From NCBI RefSeq assembly GCF_963576615.1, contig NC_088709.1:76366538-76430537 (forward strand): 64,000 bases of DNA, given 5' to 3'. Below the pieces are notes generated by a model. It saw nothing but the letters and a program-made list of their open reading frames with translations, was not told where the DNA came from and ran no database searches. The DNA is from Watersipora subatra (Eukaryota > Bryozoa > Gymnolaemata > Cheilostomatida > Watersiporidae). Of the stretch, positions 1 through 11,705 are shown in pieces; position 1 is the stretch's first letter; each line of letters starts with the position of its first letter. The translations under genes and the position numbers were made by a program.

Positions 1-640
1 GTAAGCATCAAAATCTACATAAATATATTGTTTATGGTTCATGGTAGGCAAAACTTTGTCTTTATTCAACGAACGATATAATACTCATGACACTACAAAT
101 TTCTGTAAGGGACATAGACAGAACAAGCGCTATCACTTCTTTATTGCAATAGCTCTTGTTCTGTCAATGTGTCCATGGCAGAAATCTTCCACAACTGATT
201 CTGTATCTATTTCAACATCTTTATATTCGTGTAATATTAGAAGATTATTTAGACAGCTGCCCCATGGTGCTCCTCATCAATGTTTTCATTCGCTTCAATG
301 CAGAAAAGGATCACTCACTCACTGCATTAGTGGCAGGTGAAACTAATACTAGATTAGTGAGCCTCTCTACTTCGTCGCTAGTTGGGGAAATGGAGCGATG
401 AAGCAAGCAATGAACTAATTTACTAGCAGCTAGCGCTGTAGCGTTAGTTGCTAGTTGTTGGAAATTCCAAATGAATGCGCTTAGTCTGCAATTCTTAGTA
501 CTTAACCGCCAAAAATCATTGAAAAGTTGGGGCGGCTCAGCCGCCCAGTCACTCCAGAGAACCCGGGCCTGTCAGCGCCTCATATCAATGGGCCATGGAT
601 AGCAATAATGTAAAATGATTTTGCAAACCAGATAAGATTA
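1..640. other. Unassigned left flank
   Basis: No gene or repeat family is recognised here. Short open frames exist (for example 156-401 on +) but show no domain, no splice context and no sustained coding character. The right part becomes richer in GC and leads into a hAT-like terminus. Confidence 0.5.
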
Positions 641-641
641 C

Positions 642-685
642 AAGGCGGGCCGGATGTGGCCCGCGGACCGTGAGTTTGACACCTG
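642..685 (-). repeat. hAT-type terminal sequence remnant
   Basis: Read on the minus strand this begins CAGGTGTCAAACTCAC and continues into GC-rich sequence of the GGCCCGCGGGCC type, the usual terminus of hAT elements related to GTF2IRD2-like transposases. The terminus points left, so it does not by itself delimit the transposase lying to the right. No partner end with an 8-bp target duplication was found. Confidence 0.5.
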
Positions 686-689
686 TGAT

Positions 690-745
690 CTAAGCTATGA
701 CATAGATGGCTAGCAGGTGAATCAGAACAATTCTCTTGTTACATC
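690..745 (+). repeat. Direct repeat flanking the dead hAT element, copy 1
   Basis: About 55 bases (CTAAGCTATGACA, then GCAGGTGAATCAGAACAA) recur in the same orientation at 3386-3440 with roughly three quarters identity. The two copies bracket the hAT transposase remnant, so they may be duplicated flanking or subterminal sequence. The role is inferred. Confidence 0.45.
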
Positions 746-774
746 ATGAATCTCTGCCAGAGCTGCACAACATG

Positions 775-965
775 TGGCCTGAGGGCTGCATGTGGCCCTT
801 GGGGTCACCTGAGGGCTGCATGTGGCCCTTAGGGCCACCTGAGGGCTGCCCGCCTGAGGGCAGCCCACCTGAGGGCCCGCATGTGGCCCTGAGGGCCACA
901 TGCGGCCCACAGGCTCACATGCGGTCCACGGCTCACATGTGGCCTTAAGGGCCACATGCGGCCCT
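775..965 (+). repeat. GC-rich palindromic minisatellite
   Basis: Imperfect units built on GAGGGCTGCATGTGGCCCT alternate with their own reverse complement (AGGGCCACATGCGGCCC). The block is therefore open in several frames and can fold into hairpins. It is far more GC-rich than its surroundings and resembles expanded hAT subterminal sequence, consistent with the transposase remnant just downstream. Confidence 0.6.
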
Positions 966-1259
966 TGACCACCTTCAGAAAATTTTTTGTAATATGTGAA
1001 ATATGTACTGCTCGATTAAAGAGGACCCCTTTAACAAGATGTCAACAGAGTACATGTACCCTTTAAATCAATATTGAGACTAACATTTTATACAAGCAAT
1101 AACAGTTTTAGCAATGAGCACTTTTTGATGGATAGAGGCACATCAAATTGGAGGTTTCCCCATATTATAATTTCTCTGTCATCAGTATTCAGGTTTTAGA
1201 TAGGTAAAAGGGGAAGTATTGGTCCAAAACTCATACGGAATGCCGAGTAAATTCTGTTT

Positions 1260-3110
1260 TATATCAGTGTCACGCATGGTTGAAGCACGTAGGAAAGTTG
1301 ATCGAAAAGATCAGATATTTAACAATGAATGGAAATACAAATATTTTGTGAAGCGAAATGCAGAAAAAGCCATTTGTGTGATCTATAGCGACACAATATA
1401 TATTATCAAAGGGTATAACATACGCCGTACACGTATACGCCATACACCACAAAAAATTGGAGTGAGACAGTTACCATTTCAGCATGACGAATTTGCAAAG
1501 GAGGTGCATACAGTGGATGTCAAAGTATTATGCATATCATACATGCCTAGTAAAAGGAATATTTGTTAATTTGTTGTCATGTAACGAAAGTATTTGTTAT
1601 AACTGCTAATTGGGGAATATAGGAACATACAGTAGAATAGGCTGGGCTACAAATATACATAATTTCATTCGAAGGTATCCGGAATTACTTTCAATTTCCA
1701 AACCGTGCGATATAACTTGAACCTTTCTCTTGTAGGTTCTTACAGCATTTGTGGAAGAATTTTGGGCAGAAAGAAAATAAGCACTTGAAAGTATATTTCT
1801 CTCAAGATATACGGTAACTAGAAGGATTGAGTCATTGAGTGATGACATTGAACACAGTCAAATGGTTGCATCTAATTTTGTTTACTTTAGCATCGGCCTG
1901 GATGAAAGTACAGATAACTCCGACATGTCTCATCTTGTTATTATGGTGAGAGGGGCTGATGAAAATTTCAATGTAACAGAGAATTATTTTACACTGGCAA
2001 GCCTCTATGCCACGACAACCAGCAGATATGTGTTTGAGAGTCTGTTGAAACGTCTAGCCAAGGTTAATTTATAGATGTGTGTACAGATGGAATGCCTCCA
2101 ATGACTGGCACACAGAGTGACCTGATCGGTCTTTACTTGAAACCAATGTTAGGAGAGATTCCACCATTTATTCATCTTTGCATATCATACCAAGACAATC
2201 TGGCAACTCAAACTTTGACGATGGACCATGTAATGAATCTAGTTGTGTCAACTTGACATTGATTTGCTAGTCTTCTAAATGAGATCGACTCATTCACCAA
2301 AATTAAAGTGCGGGAACATAGAGAGTTTTTTGATGTGAAATGGATAAACGACTTATTTTTCCTAGCAGACATCATTGAGCAGGTGTCAACATTAAACAAG
2401 CAGCTTCAGGGAAAACAGCAGCACATTTCTTTACTCTGGCAGCATGTCACCACACTCAAAAGTAAACACCAGCTGTAGAGGAGACAACTCAAAAATGGAC
2501 CCTGTCTAAAATTTTATAAGCCTTCAAGAGCGAATGCAGAAAACAATCTTGTTGATCTTGCTCCGTATCTTTAAATAGTCAAAGGTCTTTATGATGAGGT
2601 TGTTAGACGGCTTCCTCAATTCAACAATTCAAGGAACTCAATACAACTCTTCTCTGATACCTTCAATGGTGACCCAGAACATGCACCAGTTGACTTACAG
2701 CTTCAACTTATAGAACTCCACTGAGATGACCCTCTCAAGCAACACCATGAATGTCACAAACTTATCGAGTTTTGCCATGATTTCTTGCCTCAGGCCACAT
2801 ATTCCAGTATATGTAAACATGTTTTTAGAATGGTTAGTCTATTTTGCTCAACATATCTCTGTGAGCAGTTTTTCGGTGAAATGAAACACACAAGAACAAA
2901 TATCGCACTTGCCTTACAGATAGGCCCCTGATGCAACAACGCAGAGTTGCATCAGGGGCCTATCAGCAACAAAACCTGACATTGAACGAGTTGTGAGAAA
3001 AAAGAAGTATGTAGTAGGTTTCTCACTGAAATCTGTAAATAGCCCCAGATACAGATTTCTAGTGCAAGAATATGGCACTTCTCCAAATAAAACAGGCCAT
3101 TTTATTTTTT
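1260..3110 (+). pseudogene. Dead hAT transposase, GTF2IRD2/zinc-finger type
   Basis: Fragments of one hAT transposase follow in order. At 1275-1440 an N-terminal block resembles the degenerate zinc finger of GTF2IRD2-like proteins (KVDRKDQIFNNEWKYKYF). At 1800-2070 is the start of the catalytic region (TVTRRIESLSDDI, then LDESTDNSDMSHLVI). At 2075-2240 are CTDGMPPMTG and MDHVMNLVV. At 2970-3110 is the C-terminal tail (KPDIERVVRKKKYVVGF). Stops and frameshifts separate the blocks, so no product can be made. A perfect hairpin interrupts the tail at 2919-2964. The family is assigned from motif order. Confidence 0.8.
2919..2964. repeat. Perfect 19-bp inverted repeat (snap-back hairpin)
   Basis: GATAGGCCCCTGATGCAAC (2919-2937) is followed after 8 bases by its exact reverse complement (2946-2964). 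It interrupts the transposase C-terminal coding sequence, and the frame shifts across it. It looks like a local inverted duplication rather than a transposon end. Confidence 0.85.
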
Positions 3111-4761
3111 GTTGAATATTTTTTGTTTGCTATTTTTTGTATACACATGGTGATGTGTATATTGTATGCCCACTTGTTTCTTTGACACAGTATCTCATAC
3201 ATACATCCATGCATACATACATAATATAAATACTAACCCCAAACAAACATGCTATCTTTAGTGGTATATTTCTCTTATTTACTTGCTCTGAAATTATTCT
3301 GCAGCTAATTCACAACGCTTGGGCCTTTAGAATCAACTCAATGTTTCATGTGGGCATCATTCTGAAAATGTTGAACACTCCCGTCCTAAGCTGTGACAGG
3401 ACTTGCAGGTGAATTAGAACAACACTGTATTTACATAAAGCATCTCCTAATATGCACTTCTGATTCTTTTTGCTGCTGAGTCTGTCCTATGATGGTTATT
3501 TCTCAAAGAACAAGCCTAATAGAGATTTTTCATGAGTTAGAAGGGTTCATAGTTAGAACTATGAAGACTTCAAACCTGCGAGAATTATTCAATTTGCTGT
3601 GAAGTTTGCATGTCGTAATTTCTAAACTCGCCATTAATATCAGTTTGTTCACAAATAACTGAATTTAACAAAAAATTAAATTGAAACCAAAATTATAAAA
3701 ATGCAGTATTCTGTGGCTTTCAAATATGAGTAAACTCAAAGTGAGTCAACCGATAGCAAAAGAAACTATCAGAATAGTGATTTGTTAGTTTGCAATCCTA
3801 CTCTGGCTGTAGTCAAGCAATTAACAAAAAATTGAAAAAAATTGTCTTTGTCCGGCTAAAATCTTCTCTGAATGTTTAAAAAAATGACTCCTACAAAAGA
3901 TGCGTTCCACGTATTGAAACGCAGAGAATATTTTCCACTATAAATATATTACTATTATCATCGATAAAGTGTAAGGGCTGTTTCAAAAGAGAGAGTTAAC
4001 ACTGTCCCATAATCTATTCATTAATGTCAGTTTTTTCATATTTAAATTGTCAGCGAAGATATGAAAATCCAGATTGAAGGTATAACATTGAGCATCACTC
4101 AATGGATAGAGGTAAAAAGAGAGTGCATGCATGGCTATGTATGTTCAACTTAAAGAACTGCAATGGTCACGAGCATGTAAAAGGTTGAATTTAGCCTACG
4201 ATGAGCACCACCTAGGATTGGGCACCCGTTTCTCATGTGGTGGTACAGGAAATGCATGAAAGCCAGGCTTCCAAGCCAGTATCACACAAGAACATCTGCT
4301 GATTCAGCATGGTTAAAAAACTAAAACCTGGCATATTTAGTGTTATTTACTATTATGCAGCAGCGGAGATAAACCAACACTACCGAATGTCTGCTGCTTT
4401 GACCATAGCATCCAGCGAAAACTACCAAAGGTTAAACTCCTGAGAATAGGTTGACTCCTATCCTCCTGGAAAAAGGTACCTGTTGCCAACCTAATTGTTT
4501 CTATCTGAACGTTAGCCATTATTGTTTATTAGGCTAAATTTGTTATCGCCCACCAAGTTGAATCTTAATGATCGACTAGAGCTGGGTAGAAGCGTATTTA
4601 AGACAAGATCCAAACTTGGAAATGCAACAGACAGTTACAGATCTAAATATTGAGTTGTCTATCGATGTAGTACAGTGCGACTGAATACACCGCAATCACA
4701 GCTGCATAGATCTTACCGAGACCTCACCTCATGATGAGAAAGAAAAACATTACTAACATAC
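3111..4761. other. Unassigned AT-rich stretch
   Basis: It holds the second direct-repeat copy (3386-3440) and a short CATA microsatellite (about 3197-3225). Later exons of the dehydrogenase gene to the right should lie in this direction, but I could not recognise any. Confidence 0.5.
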
Positions 4762-5532
4762 CCTCTCCAATTCCAGAGCTAGCACCAGTAATCACCACGA
4801 CCTTTCCTCCTATCAATCGTTTCTTCCTGAGAAGGCGTCTGAGGATTACTATTCCAGTGAAAGCAACAAGAATGACAGTCAATCTGACCTGGTTAAGAGT
4901 TTTTGGAATGTAGGCTTCCAGGTAGTCCTGTCAGATGAAAATACAATGTAACCCGGTATATCTTTGTGTAAAAGCTAATGGCAAAAGAGCAAAACATTCG
5001 CATGTGTGTTTCTTTGATCACCTCCAGAAGTGACAGACAAAACTTGTGTACTCTGGCAGTCCGAGGAAACCAGTGTACTCTGACAGTCCAAGGAAACCTG
5101 TGCACTTTGACAGTCAGAAGAAACCTGTGTACTCTGACAGTCAGAGGAAACCTGTGCACCCAGACAGTCAGAAGAAACTTGAGTACTCTGACAGTCAGAC
5201 GAAACTTGTGTACTCTGACAGTCAGAGGAAACCTGTGCACCCAGACAGTCAGACGAAACTTGTGTACTCTGGCAGTCCGAGGAAACCTATGTACTCTGAC
5301 AGTCCAAGCAAACCTGTGCACTCTGACAGTCAGAAGAAACCTATGTACCCTGACAGTCAGGGGAAACCTGTGTACTCTGACAGTTCCCTTAGTTTTTTTA
5401 AAGGTGGTTTAACATCAATATTGTAAATTGTTATATGCAAACTACATAAGCATGTTGTTTTACTTACCATCATGCGATCTCCTTCACCTGGGCTAGTATA
5501 TAGATATCACTTAGCGAGGCCAGAAGTACAGC
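4762..5532 (-). CDS. Short-chain dehydrogenase/reductase, 5' exons
   Basis: Two minus-strand exons are visible. Exon 1 (5532-5468) has an acceptor TTGTTTCAG and a donor ATG|GTAAGTA. Its last six bases are ATGATG, the likely start, with an in-frame TGA upstream. Exon 2 (4927-4762) has an acceptor CATCTGACAG and a donor G|GTATGT. The joined product begins MMDYLEAYIPKTLNQ, passes through a hydrophobic segment (residues about 17-31), then basic residues, then VVVITGASSGIGE, the TGxxxGIG dinucleotide-binding motif of SDR enzymes. The layout suggests an NAD(P)-dependent oxidoreductase anchored in a membrane by its N terminus, as in the DHRS7/11-beta-HSD group. The exact substrate is unknown. Later exons, with the NNAG and YxxxK motifs, were not found. 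The intron carries a 27-bp minisatellite. Confidence 0.75.
5040..5390 (+). repeat. 27-bp minisatellite in the SDR intron
   Basis: About 13 units of AAACCTGTGTACTCTGACAG plus a variable AGG-rich tail, each 27 bp. Because 27 is a multiple of three, open frames run along both strands (nine-residue repeats). These frames are a consequence of the period and not evidence of a gene: the array sits between two splice-delimited exons. Confidence 0.9.
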
Positions 5533-6560
5533 CTGAAACAATATATCTTTCCGAAATAACGTAGGATGCTTGTAACAACATTGCGCATAACGCTCAATAT
5601 AGTTTACAATAGAAAAGACAACTGATATGAAGAAAAATATAAAGCTGCTTTGTTATTAATGTAACAACATCTGTCATAAGTTCTTCTGTAATTGATTTTG
5701 CAACAACTGTCATAGGCTAATCTGCTACTGGTTTGGTAGTGTAACAATCTCGGCACAATTGTGATAGCAATTATTAGTTCTTTGTCAGCAATGAACAAAC
5801 AGTAGTGAGTTATGGACTGCATCTACATTAGTAAAGCTATAATGAAGGTAAAAAGAAACTTACAAGATGTGGTCCAAAGTTATGAGTCCGTCTCATTTTA
5901 ATGTATATTTAGTCATCAAGTTAAACTTTTTTTAAACTAATGAACCATGAATTGAACCAGGCCAATGCATAAGGTGCACAGCGATTAGACTGGAAAGAGT
6001 ATTATATAGAATTTGAAAAGCAGTGAAAAGAACATCAGGTAAATGACACAGCATGGATAATGCTTTAGTGGTTATAGCATACATTTAAAATCAGATTTTT
6101 GAACTTTTTCAGTTATAATCAGATATTGTTTTCTCTTCACATGTTTTTATTATTATTATTATTTGAACGATTGAAGTTATTTTGCTCAATTTTAACTTAT
6201 TGTTTTGCATCAGAATCAATAATAATAGTGGCAGCTTTCGTCAATGAAAGCTGGGTTTGCCAGCTTGGGTCAATTGGGTCTGCCATTTTTGATAAATAAT
6301 AAATTTAACTGTGCCATCTAAGACATCTAAAAGCGGTAACAGTTCCCAGTTGTTCATCTTCTCTTTTGATCATCTGACGCTAGCAGATCTAAAAAGAGCT
6401 GGGCAAAGAGTTTGAACCGCTGTTTACGCAAGCGTGTAACTTTCATTAGCCATTTGCAACCTTTTTCACAATTATTATTGTTTTAGAATTTTGTTAGTTG
6501 AATATGTAAGGTGTTGGTTGTAGAAATAAAGATGCAATTCTAGAAGAAGCAGTTCAATCC
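5533..6560. other. Unassigned intergenic stretch upstream of the SDR gene
   Basis: AT-rich. It should contain the 5' UTR exons or promoter of the SDR gene, but no motif is clear enough to place. A short TTATTATTATTATT run is at about 6147-6162. Confidence 0.45.
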
Positions 6561-6569
6561 TGTAAAACC

Positions 6570-7165
6570 ACATGTTATAATGTTAAAGATTACCACTTGT
6601 GCGGTCAATACTTGTGCTATGCGAAAACTATAAAATATTCAAGTGTGAATATCAGTAGGGATATTACCTAGGATGAACATATTGAAACAGTGAGTAAAAA
6701 AGCATCTAGGATACTTGGATTGATAAAATATTTCCTCTTTCAAGCTGCCTCCAAATTAAAGTATGTATCATATCTCTCCTTAAGTAGACTGTTACTGGAA
6801 TATGCGATGGCAGTTTGGGATCCATACAGAGTAAAGCACATAGATATGCATGAAAGAATTCAGCTGAAGGATATCAGGTTGATTGAAAATGCCAAAGAGA
6901 GATGTTTCAGTAACGGCAGCAAGAGAAGGGTTAAATCTAAATTTGCTAAAACACCAAAGATTTAGTGACCGTAGAAAGATGCTTTTCAAAATTCTTAAAG
7001 ACAATGATAAGTTCCCAAGTCTAAATTATTCATATGACCAAGTTATTGAGACCGTTACCACTAAACAAACAAGATCTGGTACAAAAGCTTTTGCATGTAA
7101 CACTGATTATTATCTTTTCAGTTTCTTACCACGCACTGCTAGGGAGTTTAGACTAAATTAACGCC
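6570..7165 (+). pseudogene. LINE reverse transcriptase C-terminal fragment
   Basis: Conceptual translation gives the hallmark end of a non-LTR (CR1/Jockey-like) reverse transcriptase. It has a residual VNISRDIT, then DEHIETVSKKASRILGLIK, then LLEYAMAVWDPY, and after a frame change near 6885 LKHQRFSDRRKMLFKIL and TDYYLFSFLPRTAREF. A stop interrupts the first block at about 6670. The upstream endonuclease and polymerase core are absent, consistent with the 5' truncation usual for LINE insertions. No poly(A) tail or target duplication was found. Confidence 0.8.
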
Positions 7166-7739
7166 TCATTTGGAAATTTTGCATACAGCTTGTTCATGCC
7201 TTTTATATTCCTACTAAACTGAACTAATGTACTGTTTTATTGTAAGACATTTTAGCAAAGACCATCAAGAAGATAATCTCCTCCCCATCAAAGGGGGTCT
7301 GGAGGATAAACAAAGAAAAGGAGATGAGAAATTATCTGATTGGAAATGATGATAAACTCTAGTTATTTTGGTCGTGTCGGAAAAAGGTTGGCTGAGATGT
7401 ACGCTTGTAATCATTTCTAAGTTCTTTTGGTGGCTTTCTGGTGGGCAAATTGACATCTTTTCTTATGAATTACTTCCACCAAAGGTTTCTAATCTGATTG
7501 TGGATGGGCCAATGACGATTGCTCTCCTTGGTGGTCCTTCAATGTACCAGGCGTTTTTGTTGCAGTATTGCGTATATCACCTGTAGTTTATGCATTGCTT
7601 CCAACCTGCATTTGCAAATATTTTTATGCTGCGCAGTTTTCTTTGAGAATACACAAGAGATGTAGCAGAATTGTGTAAAAATTATGAAAAAGAATTTTGA
7701 CCACTAAAGAAAATGGACAAGTCCTGATTAGATGTAGGT
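7166..7739. other. Unassigned stretch
   Basis: An open frame at 7368-7586 on + has no recognisable domain. Nothing else is supported. Confidence 0.4.
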
Positions 7740-8135
7740 GGCGCTGAGAAGGGCCGAAGAGAGGATGAGAGTACGGGCCAAAACTACATTAACGAATCAA
7801 TTTGGGTTCATGTACACAACTAAAGGATTCAAACTATGATATAATTCAACGATTAACAGAGACTAAGGTGCTTGCTAGAATTAGGGTTGAGTGTAACATT
7901 ACTCATTTTAAGCCGTATATACTACCACCTGTGGTTTCTGTTGTAGACGATGAAGAAAGAGAGAATCAAATGATAACCAGCTAGAACGGGCCGATGATGA
8001 TAACATACCAACCAATAGTGAAAGTCCAGTAAACACCGAGACGTAACATACCCGGAAATCAGACGGCCTGAATGAGAGCGTAAAACTCCACAGAAATTTA
8101 AAGACTATGATATGAAAAGATAAACGACCGCATTA
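7740..8135 (+). pseudogene. Ty3/gypsy Pol C-terminal tail
   Basis: This resembles the extreme C terminus of gypsy polyproteins. DSNYDIIQRLTETKV followed by ITHFKPYILPP matches the post-integrase chromatin-binding region, and ERKTPQKFKDYDM (about 8075-8113) matches the usual R..R.PP.R..DY ending. Frames are broken by stops. It lies just before a candidate PPT and LTR. Confidence 0.65.
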
Positions 8136-8291
8136 AGACCACGGAAAGAAACCGGACAGAAACAACATCACGCATGGACCATTATACATGTGTTAACAAT
8201 CGACTACTGACAATAAACTAATTCAGAAATAGCAACACAATATTATAGTTTACCACATGACATATTCACAGCGAATTAAGAAAGATGGGAA

Positions 8292-8700
8292 GGGATGTTG
8301 CGTAGTGATACTATTACATTTTACACTGCACATTAACATGTTATGTAACCAGGTTGCTGACCTGGATTAATACTTCATTCCTTTTACCTCGTGGACATCG
8401 CAGAGTACAAACCTGCATTTCTTATGTAATAATAAACTAAACTAGCAGAAACCTAATCTGTCTGATCCTATTAGTAAATGATAATTACTAACTGACGGAC
8501 ACAACATAACACATCTTCTTTAGTAACTTGGACAGCTTAGACCAGAAGGTTGCGATGGTATATACTGTTGTATTATGGTGTAAACTTTCTCGAGAGTCTT
8601 TCTGTTTTTGCTCTCTTTGTACAGAGTAATAAACTTGACCATTTATTGTTTTGCTATTTTATCAGCTTTAATCTAACGTATTCTGCCTTAATATAAAACG
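8292..8700 (+). repeat. Candidate gypsy LTR
   Basis: It follows a purine tract (AAGAAAGATGGGAAGGGA) and opens with TGTTGCGTAG. It contains AATAAA-like signals near 8628 and ends just before TGGCCCGAGCAGAGC, which resembles a primer-binding site. A gag start follows at about 8810. No second LTR was matched, so the limits are tentative. Confidence 0.4.
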
Positions 8701-8809
8701 GTGGCCCGAGCAGAGCAGCTAAAAACTTCAGAAACTTGTTGTTCGATAAAGATAAAACAATTTTATCTTTATTTGACTATTTCATAGCTCATATTGCTCA
8801 AATTTGAAA

Positions 8810-10281
8810 TGGCTAGAATATTCAAGCCAGCTAGGGAGTTCGATTTTGACCCAGCTAGCTGGCTCAAGTAGTTTGGCCAGTGGAATAGATAAAGATCCAT
8901 ATCAATGTTAAAAGTTGACTTGCAACAAAATTCACATTACTGTTATTTGATATGAAAAGATTCACCATGTCTTACTCTGTTGTGTTGTAGGTGCAAAATA
9001 TGTGAAAATGTGATTACAAGGTCTTAAAAGCTCAAAAACGAATTGAAAATCGCAGCCACACGAGACCGCCATAGTTTGGATTCTCTTTCTAAAACGGCTC
9101 AAACGCGACATAGTTGTGGGAGATGGTTTCTGTTTACACTTTCATGCAACCTTATTCGTCAAAATATTTTCACAAATATACTTTACACATTCAATAAAAC
9201 CATGTCTATTGTTCTTACGCGTCTGTTTTATCGTCATTGTAATGCTGTCACTTTTAGCAGTAATATCTTATCGTAAAGATTTGTTTAACTTTTTAGCCCT
9301 AGCTTGAAGGAATACATATCATTGTCTGATAAACATGACAAGCCAGTTGGTCACTTGGGATATCGAAAAGTTCTGCAAAAACTATTTGCGAAGGATTGGG
9401 TCACATGATCAGATTACAACTTGCCAATTAGACCAAATTGAAACAAAACTGTAAAGTAGCAAGCATCTATATTTGATACGGGGTCTTCGGTAAAACCCGA
9501 AGTGTTTGTCATAAACTAGTGCTACGATAAGTTTTATATTGAGCTTTTTACTGGCCTTTCAATTCACGTGAGAACACCACGTGACAAGATAATAACCAAA
9601 TTTCATAGCTACGTCAGAGAAATAAAGAGATTCCAATCTACGGCGGCTTTTCGTTTTTGAGCTTTCAAGAGCTTTTAATCACATTTCCACATATTTGGCA
9701 CCTACAACACAACAGAGTAAGACATGGTGAATCTTTTGATACCAAATAATTGTAATGTGAATTTTGTTGCAAGTCAACCTTTAAAGAAAGAAGACAATGA
9801 ACTACAGATCGACAGTTTTCTGCACTGTCTAGGCAGTGGAAGTGAGAGTATTTTGAATGGTTTTGGACTCTCTAGTGGCAATCTAAAAGAATACGATAAG
9901 GGAATTGATGCATTTGGCAGTTATTTTTCATCACTTCATCACGCAAAATAAGTTATATACGAGAGGGCCAGATTTTTTCAATGTCACCAAGCTAGTGGTG
10001 AACCAGTAGAACAATACATGTGGGCCTTGAATGATAGCATGAACAATTGTGACTTTTTAAAAAGGTCTGAGAAAACATGTGATTGTATTGTGGTTGGTAT
10101 TACGAACATAGCCTTTTGCCGAGAAATGCAGAAGATGGATGTCCAAGATCTAACTGCTAAAGTAGTCATAAGAATTGCTAGAAAGTCCAAGCAGATAGAC
10201 AAAAACATTAAGGAGTTTTCTGAAGGTGTTAGGATGACGATGACTGAGAAGACAGTTGACAGTATCCAGAAGGGGCAATAA
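8810..10281 (+). pseudogene. gypsy-1 Gag, interrupted by a TTAA element
   Basis: The N-terminal part (8810-8907) reads MARIFKPAREFDFDP and on through two stops. The rest resumes at 9785 and reads LQIDSFLHCLGSGSESIL, then VIYERARFFQ, EQYMWALNDSMNNCDF, CDCIVVGITNIAFCREMQ and ARKSKQ, the standard Ty3/gypsy Gag capsid order. A stop lies at 9949 and a frame change follows. An 869-bp inverted-repeat element occupies 8912-9780. Across the two TTAA copies the Gag frame continues without shift, showing where it inserted. Confidence 0.75.
8912..9780. mobile_element. TTAA-flanked inverted-repeat element
   Basis: TTAA stands at 8908-8911 and again at 9781-9784. The ends are ARGTTGACTTGCAACAAAAT on each side, read inward. 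The left arm (8912 to about 9130) and right arm (about 9600-9780) are long imperfect inverted repeats with an unrelated centre. No transposase is encoded. TTAA duplication and inverted ends fit a non-autonomous piggyBac-type transposon. The superfamily is inferred from the duplication alone. Confidence 0.8.
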
Positions 10282-11300
10282 GGAAAGCTTCACTGCAGAT
10301 TTGGGATGAAATCAAGTTAGTACTAGTTCTAAAGGCAACAGTCGAAATGTAGTGGCACATGTTTTGCCAAAATTTCAAAATGTAAAAAATGCCATCAGAT
10401 GATGCACTACAAGAGAATGTCCCAGAATAAAGGTGACATACATCAAGTGGAAAAAGATTTAGAAAATGTATCTTGGTCACATTGAAACAAATGAACCAGA
10501 TTAAATATAGACCAAGACTGTTTCTATAGGTGAACTGGGATTATCTGTACAATTTGAATTAGATTCTGGAGCAGATGCTGCAGGCTGGCCTGTTTTCTAC
10601 TATGTCAATACAAACCATTGTATGTATGTATATAACTCGTATATAACTAGCTACTCAAGATAGTTGACGCACCCACATTACCTTCTAGAATTTGCTAAAG
10701 CCCTGCTCTCTAAAGTATAAATACGCACAAAAATCTGTATGTATGGTTACATTGATTCTTGTGGACATTTCATACAAGACAAACTACAAACCTCTCTGAA
10801 TCATTTTATAAGCATTAGCTAGCTAGCAAATGTCTACATTGCACCAGCATTTACAGTGCACCAGCAAACATCCTCAATAAGTGGTAGAAGTAGGCTATCT
10901 CCCACCTTGCGCCAAGTTAGCTTGTTTTCTTAGAGCCCTCTCTGCACCAGCAAAAAAGCTGTATCTTCCTGACCATTTCTGGTTTTCAGGGCTCAAAAGT
11001 GGTAAGCTTTTTCTTTGAAAACCAGTAGAAAAATCGGAGTTGCGGTTCCATCGACAAGATTAAATAACTTCTTTTAGCTTGCTAAAAAAAAATTCCATTT
11101 CATGATGTATTAAATTTATTTTCAAGTGTACAACAACATAATTAATATTGATACGCTTTTGCCTCCTCTCTGCTCTACTTGCAACGTGTAACAGCTCAAG
11201 TCACGTTACTCTAAATGTATGTACGTACTGTGTAATAGATAAAATTTTATTTCTCTTTGCAATGGCCATTAAACGTACAAGTGTGGGAGAAGGACGAGAG
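10282..11300 (+). pseudogene. gypsy-1 zinc knuckle and protease remnants, then loss of RT
   Basis: At 10355-10430 a decayed CCHC-type knuckle is visible (CKKCHQMMHYK). At 10510-10605 a retropepsin start reads SIGELGLSVQFELDSGAD, carrying the catalytic D-S-G. From about 10620 to 11290 no reverse transcriptase can be read: this segment is unassigned and probably replaces the deleted RT core. Confidence 0.6.
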
Positions 11301-11705
11301 ATGCAACAGAAGCAACAGATGCATCAGAAGTCAAAAGATTTTTAGGTAAAGCAAACCATCTTGCTAGATTCGTGCCACATTAGCTGAGAAACTAAGAGAG
11401 GCAGCAAAAGAACCTGAGGATGACAGGAATTTCACATTTGAAGAGGAAGAGCGGAAAGTGTTCAATAATCTGAACAAAGCTATAAATAAAAACATACTAT
11501 GATACTATAACACAAATAAGGCTGCAGTCATAAAGTGCGACGCAAGTACCAAAAAACCCAATGCAGTACTAACCCAAGGAAGAACACCTATCAGTTTCAC
11601 ATCCAGGACCCTGACAGAAACATAAGAGAAGTGTCATCTATGGGAGCTGGAGTGCCTCGCGGTAATTTTTGCATGCATCAAGTTTGATCAATATAAATAC
11701 ATATA
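11300..11705 (+). pseudogene. gypsy-1 RT tail and RNase H start
   Basis: Frames interrupted by stops read ASEVKRFLGKANHLARFVP, then FEEEERKVFNNLNKAI, then AAVIKCDASTKNPNAVLTQ with the RNase H aspartate, and ISFTSRTLTE. This is the connection/RNase H region of Ty3/gypsy Pol. The sequence then breaks off into unrelated DNA and resumes at 14570. Confidence 0.7.

Noticed and set aside
1..401. Two overlapping open frames at the left edge
   Set aside because: They overlap in different frames, are short, and show no domain, homologue or splice context.
4978..5426. Long open frames on both strands encoding nine-residue repeats
   Set aside because: They arise from the 27-bp period and lie between splice-delimited SDR exons. 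There is no start, domain or splice evidence for a repeat protein.
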